Below are positions 26,501-36,937 of a DNA stretch of 64,000 nt, piece by piece. Numbering within the stretch: the first letter of the stretch is position 1; each line of letters starts with the position of its first letter. The notes beneath the pieces are model-generated. The model had not been told where the DNA came from and searched no databases. It saw only the letters and a list, made by a program, of their open reading frames with translations. The position numbers were made by a program, and so were the translations under genes. Source of the stretch: Pseudomaricurvus sp033283335 (GTDB lineage: Bacteria > Pseudomonadota > Gammaproteobacteria > Pseudomonadales > Cellvibrionaceae); assembly GCA_033283335.1 (NCBI GenBank), contig JAWMQP010000007.1, forward strand, positions 124,001-188,000, written 5' to 3'.

Positions 26501-27271
26501 TCAGCCTATCACAATTAATGGGCAATTAAGTCGGGCCAGTAGTGGTGCCAGCTCCGAACGCCATTGTCGACGTGATACCACAACAAAGTCCAGCTGCTCC
26601 CCCATACGCTGCAGCAGATCCTTGAGCTCGCTATAGGGTCGGTGCTCAAGCCGAGTCACAGCCGACAGCTGCCGCGATATTGAGTGGGATTCCGGCGCTG
26701 CCACCGACACGTCCGCGTGCACCAGGACCAGATGAACTTGGTTACCTTCCAACGGCAGCAGTAACGTGTTGAGAGCTTGGTAAAAGTTGTCGTCACCACC
26801 GTCCAGCACTAACAGCTGTTTGACCGTGCGAGCCATCTGTTGGTGCTGTCGGTGCAGGCGTTGGCCGGTTTCAGAAGCGTGGAAGTAAATACAAAAATCC
26901 GCCCCTTCCAAACTGTCGAATTGATAATCCCGACACCGTCCACGAATGGAACTGACAGTCCAAGGTACCGATCGCTGCTCAGCCCGCTGAGCCAAACGCT
27001 GCCGAAAGCGCAGCATTCGAGCTTGATAGGTGGACAGCACCGAGTGAATATCAATCTCCCTCGTCAGCCCGGTGGTCAGGCAAATCTCGCGAGTGAAGGG
27101 CAAGGCGGCGCTGTTGAGCAAATCGATATCTTCAATAAAGACACCTTCCAGTGGCCGCTTTAAACGCGCAGCGATAGTCACCGCGTATTCAATCGTCGAT
27201 TCGGGCAGATTATCACTGTCGACTGTTATGATGACCCGTTTTAATCGAACTGGTGCCGGCAAATCAACCAT
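26501..27271 (-). CDS. Universal-stress-like protein coupled to a Lon-like protease
   Basis: The start at 27271 (MVDLPAPVRLKRVIITVDSD) has an excellent AGGAGGG site and overlaps the protease gene stop by 8 bp (ATGGTTGA), so translation is coupled; the frame extends further upstream but only inside the protease gene. The 256-residue protein looks like two degenerate Usp-like halves: RVIITVDSDNLPESTIEYAV at the start, and a second half with VHLVLVHADVSVAAPESHSI, ending in a short VVVSRRQW and LNCPLIVIG, reminiscent of the Usp ATP-loop end. No clear G-2x-G-9x-G motif is seen. Its partner implies a role with protease control or stress. Confidence 0.7.
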   Translation of the reverse strand: MVDLPAPVRLKRVIITVDSDNLPESTIEYAVTIAARLKRPLEGVFIEDIDLLNSAALPFTREICLTTGLTREIDIHSVLSTYQARMLRFRQRLAQRAEQRSVPWTVSSIRGRCRDYQFDSLEGADFCIYFHASETGQRLHRQHQQMARTVKQLLVLDGGDDNFYQALNTLLLPLEGNQVHLVLVHADVSVAAPESHSISRQLSAVTRLEHRPYSELKDLLQRMGEQLDFVVVSRRQWRSELAPLLARLNCPLIVIG

Positions 27272-29702
27272 CGTCACTCCCTCCTTTTTCCGGAAGCTCC
27301 GCGTCGGATGTGTTTTTTCCATTGCCACTGCTGCGATAGTGTTTCTGCAATGCCTGCAGTTCTTCAATGCGTGCCGTGATACGGCCATTGACACTATCGG
27401 CGGGGTATCGACCGTCACTATCCACTTCCCCCATCGACAAATCCGCCAGTGCCTGCATCACATCATCGACATGCTCGGCGGTGTGAATGTGAAAACGTCC
27501 ATTACTGACCGCCTCGCGGATATCACGACGCAACATCAGGTGCACCTGATTGCTGGCCGGAATGATAACCCCTTGCTCACCGGTCAGACCACGAGCAGCG
27601 CAGATATCGTAAAAACCTTCGATTTTTTCATTGACGCCACCAATAGCCTGGATCTGGCCATGTTGATTCATGGAGCCAGTGACTGCGAGGGATTGCTTCA
27701 TGGGAATATGGGCAATGGCCGATAACAAGGTACACAACTCCGCAGCCGTAGCGCTGTCACCATCCACTCCACCATAGGATTGTTCAAACACCAGCGTGGC
27801 CGACAGCGGCAGCGGTCGTTCCTGGGCATAGCGATTGGCCATATAGGCACTGAGGATCATCACCCCCTTGGAGTGGATCTCGCCGCCGAGTTTCACTTCC
27901 CGCTCAATGTCCATCACCCGGCCCGGTCCCAACCTCGCCGTGGCGGTGATGCGCGAGGGACTGCCAAACGCCTGGTCCGCCACCGCCATTACGGTCAGAC
28001 CATTGACCTGGGCCACGGCCGTGCCGCTGGTGGCGATCATGCTGATGCCGCGAATGATTTGTTCGTGGTAGGACTCGCGCATGCGGCTGAGACGAAAATG
28101 ACGCATGTCCAGGGTCTGCTGAATCTGTTCGCGGCCGATCACCTGACTGCCCGCCTTACCAGCCCGGTAATCCGCTTCACTCAGCACATCACCGACGAAA
28201 TCCACGTTCAGGCTCAGCTTGCTGCTGTCGTCGGCGTGGCGGGCAGCGGCTTCAATCAATCGCGCCACGGCCGCGGGATTCAGTGGTCGCAGTTGAGATC
28301 GTTGTTGTAACGCGGCAATCATGCGAGCGTACAACTGGGTATTGTCATCGGTGCGATCCGTGCGATGGGCAAAGTCGGCAGCAACCTTGAAGAGTTTGTC
28401 GAATTCGTTGTCGTAACGTTTGAGCAGGTAATAGAGCAATGGCTCACCGGTCAGTATCACCTTCACGTCAATGGGCATGACCTCCGGCTCCAGCGACAGA
28501 GTGCTGATCAAGCTGAACACTTCTTCCAGCGACGAGATGCTCACCTGTCCGGCTTTCAACGAGCGTTTCAGCCCCTCCCAGGCGTACATATGCGTCAGGG
28601 TTTTGCCGGCATCCAAAATCAGGTAACCACCGTTGGCGCGATGCAGGGCACCGGGTTTGATCAGGGTAAAATCGGTCACCAGTGTGCCCATATGAGAGAC
28701 ATGCTCAATGCGGCCCACCAGATTCTGGTAGGTGGGATTGTCCTCAATCACAATCGGTGCCCGCTGCTGGCCGGTGTTGTCCACCAGCACATTGACCCGG
28801 TAGCGATGAAACCCTTCGGCGCGACGCTCCACCTGGTCCACTTCCTCCGACTCATTGTCTGACAGGAAGTCTTCGGCGTTTTCAATCGCATCTTTTTTGA
28901 CCGCCGCCAGGTAGTCCATCACATTGGCCTGTTGCTGATAGCGCTGCTCCAGGCTTGCAAGGAACTGCTCGACGGTGAGCTGGGTCACTTCCTGATTGAG
29001 GGTTTTCAGTGCCCGGCTCATCTCCCGCCGCACCAATGGACCTTCGCGAACGTGGGCCTGCAGCTTTTTCTGGATCGCCTCAACACTGGCTTCGATGCGT
29101 TTTTGCTCATCCTCGGGCAGCTGTTCAAAGTCCTCCGGACTGATGACCTTGTCATCCGCCATCGGTGCCATGGTGTAGCCGGTGGCGGTTCGCATCATGG
29201 CGATATTGTTTTGCCGGGCTTCATCACCCAGTGCTTGCAGGGCGCTTTCCAGGCGCTGCTGGAACTGAGTACTGATCTCCTCCCGCCGTCGCTGGTAATC
29301 CTCATTCTGGAAAGCGGCCGGAATGGCGGTCAACAGGTCTTCCACCAACTGTTTCATATCGCCACACAGCGTCTTTGCCATGCCAGTAGGCAGTTTTAAC
29401 AGTTGTGGCCGCTGGGGATCATCGAAGTTGTAGATGTAGCACCAATCGAAGAGTTCGGTACGGGGTGAATCGCGGCGGCCGAGGATTTGCTCCACCAGCT
29501 GGTGCTTGCCCAGCCCGGGCGCGCCCAGCACAAACAGGTTAAAACCGTCGCGGTTGATTTCAACACCAAACTCCATGGCCTCCAGGGCTCGCGTCTGCCC
29601 CAATGGGACTTCCAGCGGCTCCAGATCGTCCGTCGTGGCAAAAGAAAACGTCCCGGGATCACAGACGAGATAGAGTTGTTCAGGGTTGAGGGTTTTTAGC
29701 AT
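27264..29702 (-). CDS. Lon-like ATP-dependent protease (AAA_32/S16 family)
   Basis: An 812-residue protein with an N-terminal AAA-type ATPase region (LFVLGAPGLGKHQLVEQILG; Walker A near residue 60), a long helical insert (about 100-290), the ATPase core second part (GGYLILDAGKTLTHMYAWEG) and a C-terminal Lon protease domain. The S16 catalytic dyad is visible: Ser650 in GGVDGDSATAAEL and Lys693 in GVNEKIEGF, 43 residues apart as in E. coli Lon (Ser679/Lys722). It lacks the classical Lon N-domain and belongs to the Lon-like group often annotated as LonB/YcbZ type. Coupled downstream gene: the Usp-like protein. Confidence 0.9.
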   Translation of the reverse strand: MLKTLNPEQLYLVCDPGTFSFATTDDLEPLEVPLGQTRALEAMEFGVEINRDGFNLFVLGAPGLGKHQLVEQILGRRDSPRTELFDWCYIYNFDDPQRPQLLKLPTGMAKTLCGDMKQLVEDLLTAIPAAFQNEDYQRRREEISTQFQQRLESALQALGDEARQNNIAMMRTATGYTMAPMADDKVISPEDFEQLPEDEQKRIEASVEAIQKKLQAHVREGPLVRREMSRALKTLNQEVTQLTVEQFLASLEQRYQQQANVMDYLAAVKKDAIENAEDFLSDNESEEVDQVERRAEGFHRYRVNVLVDNTGQQRAPIVIEDNPTYQNLVGRIEHVSHMGTLVTDFTLIKPGALHRANGGYLILDAGKTLTHMYAWEGLKRSLKAGQVSISSLEEVFSLISTLSLEPEVMPIDVKVILTGEPLLYYLLKRYDNEFDKLFKVAADFAHRTDRTDDNTQLYARMIAALQQRSQLRPLNPAAVARLIEAAARHADDSSKLSLNVDFVGDVLSEADYRAGKAGSQVIGREQIQQTLDMRHFRLSRMRESYHEQIIRGISMIATSGTAVAQVNGLTVMAVADQAFGSPSRITATARLGPGRVMDIEREVKLGGEIHSKGVMILSAYMANRYAQERPLPLSATLVFEQSYGGVDGDSATAAELCTLLSAIAHIPMKQSLAVTGSMNQHGQIQAIGGVNEKIEGFYDICAARGLTGEQGVIIPASNQVHLMLRRDIREAVSNGRFHIHTAEHVDDVMQALADLSMGEVDSDGRYPADSVNGRITARIEELQALQKHYRSSGNGKNTSDAELPEKGGSDDG

Positions 29703-29822
29703 GGGACCATTTCCGCGAGCAGCCGAACGCCTTAAGCATAGACAATCTCAGCAACACGCAGAAACGGACCCCGACATAAGAAGGCCGGGGCTTTGGGGAC
29801 ATATAATTGGAGGATCGAACCG

Positions 29823-30581
29823 TCAGTCGTGCTTCATCATGCTGGAAGACAGGGCGTCACGCTCTTCGGCAGTCATACCGTTGACCTGATTGATCAGTTG
29901 TACCAGCTCTTCCGGGAAGCGGATTTCCGCTTTCCCCTCAGCCAATCCCTGGAACACGGTTTCCGCCGCATCCACCAGGCTCACCACACTGTCCACCGCC
30001 CAGGCGTTACTGGCGGCCATCCGGCCTTCAAGGAAGCCCGGATAGATACCGCTGACCTTGACATTGGTCTGGCCCAGTTCGGCGCGGATACCATCGATCA
30101 ACATACGGGCACCGGCCTTGGAACCGTTATAGGCGTGCTCGTACGGGAAACCGGCGTAACTGGCCAGACTGGAGACAATGGCAATGCGACCAGTATCGCG
30201 TTGCAGAAACAAAGGAGCGACATGGGAGAGAATAACGTAACTGGAAATCACATTCACATCGTAGTGCTGCTTGGCCAGGCGCCAGTCCGGATCGGTCAGT
30301 TTTTGCGGCACATCAATACCGGCATTGAGCAACACCAGATCAATGTCCGGATGCTCGGCGAGGATGGTGGGTACCAGTTTGTCCAGTGCCTCCAGATCGG
30401 ACAGGTCGACAAAATAGGAGCTGAAATCCACGCTGTCACCCAATTCGGCCTGCAAGGCCTGCACCGGTGCCTGCGAGCGGTTAACGGCCACAATGGCACT
30501 GCCAGCCTGAGCAAAACGACGACAGAGAGCGGCGCCCAAATCGCCACCAGCGCCGGTGATTAAGACTTTTTTGTATTCCAT
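29823..30581 (-). CDS. Short-chain dehydrogenase/reductase (SDR)
   Basis: Start at 30581 (MEYKKVLITGAGGDLGAAL) with a perfect AAGGAG site 6 nt upstream; a longer form from 30602 is less likely. Rossmann motif TGAGGDLG (TGxxxGxG) binds NAD(P); the catalytic Ser-Tyr-Lys set is in IVSSLASYAG and YEHAYNGSKAG (Tyr-x3-Lys pattern as YNGSK). 252 residues is the normal length of classical SDRs. The substrate is not evident. A weak C/G hairpin (29769-29790) lies just downstream and may end the transcript. Confidence 0.9.
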   Translation of the reverse strand: MEYKKVLITGAGGDLGAALCRRFAQAGSAIVAVNRSQAPVQALQAELGDSVDFSSYFVDLSDLEALDKLVPTILAEHPDIDLVLLNAGIDVPQKLTDPDWRLAKQHYDVNVISSYVILSHVAPLFLQRDTGRIAIVSSLASYAGFPYEHAYNGSKAGARMLIDGIRAELGQTNVKVSGIYPGFLEGRMAASNAWAVDSVVSLVDAAETVFQGLAEGKAEIRFPEELVQLINQVNGMTAEERDALSSSMMKHD

Positions 30582-30746
30582 GGGGTACTCCTTTTGCACC
30601 AAACGTGGGATTGCGGCCGGATGCTATCACAGAGGAGTTCGAAGAAATGGCCTATAGGTGACAATCTTTCAATGGCCGTTTTGCCGACCTGCTAAGACTC
30701 TTTTCAGGGGCAATTTGCAGGGCAATGTTCAGTGACAATTTTGGGG

Positions 30747-30781
30747 CCGACCGCTCGCGTGATAGCGAGCAGCCGGGTCGG
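30747..30781 (-). terminator. Stem-loop downstream of the NhaC-type antiporter
   Basis: A compound hairpin: inner GCTCGC (30753-30758) / GCGAGC (30765-30770) with loop GTGATA, outer CCGACC / GGTCGG. It lies 14 bp after the minus-strand stop at 30795. No proper T-run follows, so factor-independent termination is uncertain. Confidence 0.45.
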
Positions 30782-30794
30782 TGTATGGAGTCGC

Positions 30795-32162
30795 TTAGAG
30801 ATAAGCGATGGCGAGGTAGCCCAAAAGGGTAACCGCCGCGGCAATCAACGCGTAAGGCAGCTGGGTCACCGCGTGCTGCAGCGGAGTACAACCGGTGGCC
30901 TGGGCGGTCAGCACCGTGGCATCGGAGTAAAAGCAAGCGTGGCTGCCAAAGGTACTGGCAGACAGGGTGGCGCCAATCACCAGGGTCATATCCGCTCCCA
31001 GAGTGTGTCCCAGCGTGGTCACAATCGGCAACACAATGACAAACACCCCCCAGTTAGAACCGGTCATAAAGGACACCAGGCCCATGCTGACGAAGATAAT
31101 GGCCGGCAGGGATTCAGGCGTCAGTAATGGCTGCATTACCTCCACCACATAATTGGACAAGCCCAACGCGTCATTCACGTCCTTGAGAATAAACGCCGCC
31201 GTTAACACCGCCAGTGGTTCAATCATGGTTTTGAAACCGTCGATCGCCGTATCAAAGGTTTCATTGTGATCCAGAATCCGTGTCACCAGAATCGTGATGA
31301 TGGTGAGACCCAAAGTGATGTAGATGCCGATCAAAAAGTCGTTATCAAACCACATGGTGAGAAACACCAGCGCCAGCATTGGCATGACAAACAACCACAG
31401 GCGCGGCTTAACGCCGGGCTTGGGTTGGATCGCCTGATTGGCCTTTTCAATGTGTTCCGCACCGGGAGGGACCGTGGCACCGGTGGTCAGGGCCCGCAAC
31501 TCGGCCTTTTTCATGGGGCCAAAATCGGGAATCCAGCCCTTCACCACAATCGGCACCAGAAACAGCGCCACCCAGGCATAGAGCATGTAGGGAATCGCCG
31601 AGATATACACCGACAGCCCCTGCCCCTCTTCGGCCAAGCCGTTATCCACCAGCAGGCCGCCAAAGAAGGCACCCCAGGTAGAAAACGGGATAATCACACT
31701 CGCCGGCGCCGCAGTGGAGTCAACCACATAGGCCAGCTTCTCGCGAGAAATCCGGAACTTGTCCGTCAGGTTGCGCATGGCCGCGCCTACCGCCAGTGAG
31801 TTCAGGTAGTCGTCGACAAACATAAAAATGCCAAGCCCCCAGGTGGTATAGAGAGCGCTGGATTTATTATGAATTTTATCGGCCAGTTTGTGGGTAAAGG
31901 CAGTGGCCGAGCCGGTGCGAATCAGCAGACCAATCAAACTGCCCATAAAACCACACACCAGGATCACCCAGGCCACGTCTTCGTCGGTTAACACCCGCAA
32001 CGAGGTTTCGGCAAAACCGGTAACAAAACCGCTGCCATGCAGCATCACCAGCCCCAATAGGGCACCGCTGATCAGGGACTCAATGGGACGTCGGGTCCAC
32101 ACAGCCAAAATAAACACCAACGCTGTTGGTAACAGCGCCCACGCATTGCCATACGGATCCAT
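30795..32162 (-). CDS. Na+/H+ antiporter of the NhaC family
   Basis: A 455-residue inner-membrane protein with about 11-12 hydrophobic helices. NhaC-type features: WALLPTALVFILAVWTRRP at the start, FMFVDDYLNSLAVGAAMR (paired Asp in a membrane helix), VVDSTAAPASVIIPFSTWGA, and VSFMTGSNWGVFVIVLPIV near the C-terminus. The family exchanges sodium (or malate/lactate in some branches) for protons. Sodium extrusion would fit a marine or brackish organism. The gene is monocistronic; a 360-bp gap lies upstream of it. Confidence 0.88.
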   Translation of the reverse strand: MDPYGNAWALLPTALVFILAVWTRRPIESLISGALLGLVMLHGSGFVTGFAETSLRVLTDEDVAWVILVCGFMGSLIGLLIRTGSATAFTHKLADKIHNKSSALYTTWGLGIFMFVDDYLNSLAVGAAMRNLTDKFRISREKLAYVVDSTAAPASVIIPFSTWGAFFGGLLVDNGLAEEGQGLSVYISAIPYMLYAWVALFLVPIVVKGWIPDFGPMKKAELRALTTGATVPPGAEHIEKANQAIQPKPGVKPRLWLFVMPMLALVFLTMWFDNDFLIGIYITLGLTIITILVTRILDHNETFDTAIDGFKTMIEPLAVLTAAFILKDVNDALGLSNYVVEVMQPLLTPESLPAIIFVSMGLVSFMTGSNWGVFVIVLPIVTTLGHTLGADMTLVIGATLSASTFGSHACFYSDATVLTAQATGCTPLQHAVTQLPYALIAAAVTLLGYLAIAYL

Positions 32163-32522
32163 ACGCTAACAAGCCCTCAAGGGAAAACAAACGGTTGATA
32201 AAATGTGGTCGACCCGGCGACAATCTGCGGTCGAATACGCCCCCAAAATTAAATAAAAGTTCGGTTTTCAAGCAAATAAGCATGCCAAATTCAATGGCAT
32301 CACTCAATCAAAATATTGCCTACAGCGATACAAAAACTGGCCTAAAGCAATACAAAAGACTTGCCTGCGGCGATATGTAAAAGCGGCATGCGCTAAGGCA
32401 GTGCAGCGCCGCCGAAAGCGCGGCAATTGTGCACTGAGGGCTGGCACTCAGGAAGTGATTTTTTCAGGAAGGCCGGGGTTCATAACCCCGGCCAGAGGCG
32501 TAACGGGGTCAGTCGTTCAGTA
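32163..32522. other. Gene-free region upstream of the antiporter
   Basis: No coding region is supported here. The stretch holds the three degenerate repeats at 32318-32385 and a perfect 10-bp dyad GGCCGGGGTT-CAT-AACCCCGGCC (32471-32493) 29 bp downstream of the GST stop on the minus strand. The dyad lacks a T-run on either side; it may stabilise the gst mRNA end. The promoter of the antiporter should lie in the AT-rich part 32200-32310. Confidence 0.6.
32318..32385. repeat. Three degenerate 22-23-bp tandem repeats
   Basis: Units start GCCTACAGCGATACAAAA (32318), GCCTAAAGCAATACAAAA (32340) and GCCTGCGGCGATATGTAAAA (32363). The first two match at nearly all positions; the third is more decayed. 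They lie 150-220 bp upstream of the antiporter start. No spacers as in CRISPR. Confidence 0.7.
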
Positions 32523-33170
32523 CTAGTCATTCAGTACAGAGAACATAGAGCCACCAGGCAGGCTGCGGGTAACCTGGGTGTAGCTGTCACGTTGTTTGTA
32601 GCTCTCAAACCAGCGTCTCAGATCGGGGTAGGGATCGAGACTGACACTGGTCAGGTCGGTGGTCTCAAAATAGCTGAAGGCGATGGTATCGGCGAGGGAC
32701 AAATCAGGCCCTGCCAGATAGTCCTGTTCCGATAAGCGCTTGTCCAGCACCGGTAATTGTTGCTCCAGAAAACCTTTGGCTTCCTCAAGAGCCGCCTCGT
32801 CTGTGGGGGCGCCCATCATTTTCGGCTTGATCTTCTCTTCAAAGAAATACACCTGCAACCAGCGTCCCATATGGAAGGACACCATATCCAGCCACTGATT
32901 GACCATGGCCCGCTGTTGCGGGGTGTCGCCATAGAGCCGATTGTCATTTAACTCGGCCAGCAAGCGACAGATGGCGTTGCTTTCGAAATAACACTGGCCG
33001 TCCAGCTCCACCACCGGCACCTTACCCAGCGGATGACGGCACAGGTGCTCTGGGGTTTTGTGTTCGCCTTTGGACGGATCCAGCCAGTGGATATCACACT
33101 CCTGTCCCAATTCCGCCGCCGTGTAGAGAATTTTGGTCACGTTAAAGGTGGGGAATGCGTAGATTTTCAT
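32523..33170 (-). CDS. Glutathione S-transferase family protein
   Basis: A 215-residue soluble protein with an N-terminal thioredoxin-like GST domain (MKIYAFPTFNVTKILYTAAE, GKVPVVELDGQCYFESNAIC with the cis-Pro and the ESNAI glutathione-binding motif) and an all-helical C-terminal domain (QDYLAGPDLSLADTIAFSYF, the N-capping box region). AGGAT precedes the ATG. GSTs conjugate glutathione or act as peroxidases/isomerases; substrate unknown. It stands alone on the minus strand. Confidence 0.9.
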   Translation of the reverse strand: MKIYAFPTFNVTKILYTAAELGQECDIHWLDPSKGEHKTPEHLCRHPLGKVPVVELDGQCYFESNAICRLLAELNDNRLYGDTPQQRAMVNQWLDMVSFHMGRWLQVYFFEEKIKPKMMGAPTDEAALEEAKGFLEQQLPVLDKRLSEQDYLAGPDLSLADTIAFSYFETTDLTSVSLDPYPDLRRWFESYKQRDSYTQVTRSLPGGSMFSVLND

Positions 33171-33324
33171 ATCCTGATCCTCTGGAGATAAAGGTGTGTA
33201 AACCGACCTGCAGGTTTGAGGTTGGCCAAGTTTTCCTCAGGCAGTATAGACAGCGATTGCTTTTGCGAGTCGATTGAAGACCAGGATATTGAATCAAGAT
33301 CGACGTTCGAGGAAGGAGAAAGGA

Positions 33325-33359
33325 AAGAGAAGACAAGTGCCGGGCATTGTGCCCGGCAC
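33325..33359 (-). terminator. Rho-independent terminator of the M2 peptidase (opp operon end)
   Basis: A perfect 10-bp stem GTGCCGGGCA (33337-33346) / TGCCCGGCAC (33350-33359) with a 3-nt loop lies 23 bp downstream of the minus-strand stop at 33382. On the minus strand it is followed by a T-rich pyrimidine tract (TTGTCTTCTCTTTCC). Confidence 0.7.
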
Positions 33360-33381
33360 CAGAGCTAGAGAAACGCGGGAC

Positions 33382-35175
33382 TTACCAACCGCAAGCGCGG
33401 TCTTTGTTCTGCTCCTCCAGCCACGCCATCAGCGGGGCAAAGTAATCAATAATAGCCGAGGCATCCAACTCCCGTTGGCCGGTGAGGGCTTGCAGGGCAT
33501 CCGGCCAGGGCTGACTCGCGCCCATGGCCATCATCGCCTGGAGTTTGTCGCCGGCCTCGCGGTTGTTGTAGATAGAACAGCGATGCAGCGGTCCTTCAAA
33601 GCCAATCTGTTCACACAGGGCACGATGGAACTGGAACTGCTGGATAAACGCCAGGAAGTAACGGGTGTAGGGAGTGTTGCCCGGAATGTGGTACTTGGCA
33701 CCCGGGTCGAAATCCGCTTCGCTGCGCGCGACCGGCGCTTCAATACCCTGGTAATCTTCCCGCAGCTGCCACCAGCCCTTGTTGTAATCCGCCGGTGCGA
33801 TGTCACCATTGAACACCTGCCAGCGCCACTTGTCGATCAGCAAGCCGAAGGGCAGGAAGGCAATCTTATCCAGCGCCATTTGCATCAGGTAGTTGAGGTC
33901 TTCTTCCGCAGAAGGCTCCTGGTCAATCAGGCCCAACTGTTTCAAATAGCTGGGTGTGATGGACAACCCCACCGTATCACCGATCGCTTCGTGGAAACCG
34001 TCGTTGGCGCTGGCCTTGAACAGATAGGGCTGTTGATTGTAAGCACGCTGGTAGAAGTTGTGGCCCAGTTCGTGGTGCACGGTCTGGAAATCTTCCGCGT
34101 TTTTCTTGGTACACATTTTGATGCGCAGGTCATCGACGTTGTCGACGTTCCAGGCACTGGCGTGGCATACCACTTCACGGTCGCGCGGTTTGACAAACTG
34201 CGAGCGCTGCCAGAAGGTTTGCGGCAACGGGTCAAACCCCAGCGAGGTAAAAAACGCTTCGCCGGTTTTCACCATATCCACTTCCGACATACCGGAAGCG
34301 ACAATCCGTTCGGTCAGGTCGTAGCTCTGCTCAACGCCTTCGGGTTTGACCAGATCGTAAACGTTACCCCAGGTCTGGGACCACATATTGCCCAGTAGGT
34401 GGGCGGGAATCTTGCCGTTGTCGGACACTACGTTCTTACCGTAGTGATCCTGCAGCTCGGCCCGCACATGACACTGCAGCGACTCGTACAGGGGTTTCAC
34501 TTTGTCCCACTGCTTATCGACATCGGCGGCGAAGGCGGCGGGACTCATGTCGTATTTGGAGCGCCACAGATCGCTCAGATCCTGATACCCCAGTTCGCTG
34601 GCACCGGCGTTACCGATTTCCACCTGACGCTGGTACAGAGGACGCATCGGTGACGAAATGGTGCGCCAACCGACCCACAATTCTTTCAGCAATTCGGCAT
34701 CGCGACTGGTGGCCAGAATCTCTTCCATTTCGCCGAGGTTGTAGCAACGCTCGTCGTTACAGTACTGACCTTCACCGTACATGGCTTCCATTTGCAGCCC
34801 CAGATCGGCCAACTCACCGGCCAGAGTCTCATCCGAAGGTGCCGGAATCACCAGGTCCTGCTTTAAACGTTCCAACTTGCGACGCAATGCCGGATCAAGA
34901 TCCTGGCCATCGTATTCGGCCGCCTGCTTGGCGTACTTGACCGACAACAGGGTGTATTCCTGCATCGCTCTGGCCGAAACAATCTGGCTGTCGGTATTGA
35001 TGTAGGTCGACGATAGCCAGGCGGCATGACCGACATACTCCGACATTTCGGACAGTTCCCGCTCGGCCTGCTCAATAAATTCTGCCGCAGACAATTGCGA
35101 CTCGGTTTGTTGCGTGCTGCACGCTGCGGTCAGAATACCGGCAGCCAGCAGACCGGAAACAGAGGACCATTTCAT
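33382..35175 (-). CDS. M2-family peptidyl-dipeptidase (ACE-like) lipoprotein
   Basis: A 597-residue zinc peptidase with a lipoprotein signal (LTAAC, Cys19). The zinc motif is HHELGH (His368, Glu369, His372) and the third ligand Glu396 lies in GFHEAIGD, 24 residues on, as in angiotensin-converting enzyme. M2 enzymes release dipeptides from the C-terminus of oligopeptides. Envelope location and position directly downstream of the oligopeptide ABC operon and GST gene suggest that it trims peptides for uptake, alongside the POT transporter elsewhere in the window (inference). The terminator at 33325-33359 ends the unit. Confidence 0.92.
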   Translation of the reverse strand: MKWSSVSGLLAAGILTAACSTQQTESQLSAAEFIEQAERELSEMSEYVGHAAWLSSTYINTDSQIVSARAMQEYTLLSVKYAKQAAEYDGQDLDPALRRKLERLKQDLVIPAPSDETLAGELADLGLQMEAMYGEGQYCNDERCYNLGEMEEILATSRDAELLKELWVGWRTISSPMRPLYQRQVEIGNAGASELGYQDLSDLWRSKYDMSPAAFAADVDKQWDKVKPLYESLQCHVRAELQDHYGKNVVSDNGKIPAHLLGNMWSQTWGNVYDLVKPEGVEQSYDLTERIVASGMSEVDMVKTGEAFFTSLGFDPLPQTFWQRSQFVKPRDREVVCHASAWNVDNVDDLRIKMCTKKNAEDFQTVHHELGHNFYQRAYNQQPYLFKASANDGFHEAIGDTVGLSITPSYLKQLGLIDQEPSAEEDLNYLMQMALDKIAFLPFGLLIDKWRWQVFNGDIAPADYNKGWWQLREDYQGIEAPVARSEADFDPGAKYHIPGNTPYTRYFLAFIQQFQFHRALCEQIGFEGPLHRCSIYNNREAGDKLQAMMAMGASQPWPDALQALTGQRELDASAIIDYFAPLMAWLEEQNKDRACGW

Positions 35176-35253
35176 CGATGTAGCCTTTTCTCTGGTTGTT
35201 TGTTCAAGAATTTTTCAGCAATCACCAAGCATGATTACCGAGGCGATTGTGAT

Positions 35254-35907
35254 TCAGTCATGCCACTCATCGGCATCAACAATTTCGGTTTCCTGCGTAC
35301 CGGCTTCGGCCCAGGCCCGCATTTCCGGCAGAGACAGCATCCAGTTCACATACTCCTGACAGGCTGGCGACACGGGCAGCTGGTAGGTGTGCAAGCGAAA
35401 CACCACCGGTGCGAAATACACATCGGCGATACTCAACTCGCCAAACAGGGCCGGCCCACCAGAGGCAGTCAGGCACCCGGACCAGAGGTGGTCCAGACGA
35501 GTGAGGTCTTTCTGTACATCACCACGCAACGGCGCTTTAAATGGTGGCTTGCGACAGTTCATCGGGTAATGGGAACGCAGGGCGCTGAAGCCGCTGTGCA
35601 TTTCCATCACCGCCGACAGCGCCATGCCCTTCAGTACCGGATCATCTGGCCAGCCGATCAGCGGAGAAAAGTGACGCTCCACATATTCGATAATGGCCAG
35701 TGAATCCCACACCCGCACATCACCGTGATGCAATGCCGGCACACAACCGCTGGGTGAGTACTGGTGAATGCGCTCATAGAACTCCGGTGTATCCAGCGGC
35801 AGGCGAATTTCCTGAAAGGGTAATTTGTTCACCGCGAGATAGAGCCAAGCTCGCAACGACCAGCTGGAATAGTTTTTGTTGCCAATGATCAGTGTGAGCT
35901 TGTCCAT
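35254..35907 (-). CDS. Glutathione S-transferase family protein, opp-linked
   Basis: A 217-residue GST: thioredoxin-like half with MDKLTLIIGNKNYSSWSLRA (Ser-rich active-site region SSWS) and GCVPALHHGDVRVWDSLAI (cis-Pro, DSLAI glutathione site), then a helical half (GGPALFGELSIADVYFAPVV). An AAGGA site precedes the ATG, and only 26 bp separate it from the end of oppF, so it is likely part of the opp transcript. It is distinct from the GST at 32523-33170. Substrate unknown. Confidence 0.88.
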   Translation of the reverse strand: MDKLTLIIGNKNYSSWSLRAWLYLAVNKLPFQEIRLPLDTPEFYERIHQYSPSGCVPALHHGDVRVWDSLAIIEYVERHFSPLIGWPDDPVLKGMALSAVMEMHSGFSALRSHYPMNCRKPPFKAPLRGDVQKDLTRLDHLWSGCLTASGGPALFGELSIADVYFAPVVFRLHTYQLPVSPACQEYVNWMLSLPEMRAWAEAGTQETEIVDADEWHD

Positions 35908-35933
35908 ATCAGAGTCCTTTAAACAGTCGTTCC

Positions 35934-36929
<996 letters not shown>

Positions 36930-36937
36930 AGTGCCCC

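Noticed and set aside
32318..32385. Possible CRISPR-like array
   Set aside because: The repeats adjoin directly with no unique spacers, are degenerate, and no cas genes are in the window.
32471..32493. GGCCGGGGTT/AACCCCGGCC hairpin as a classical terminator of the GST gene
   Set aside because: Neither strand has a T-run after the stem, so it is recorded only as a dyad.
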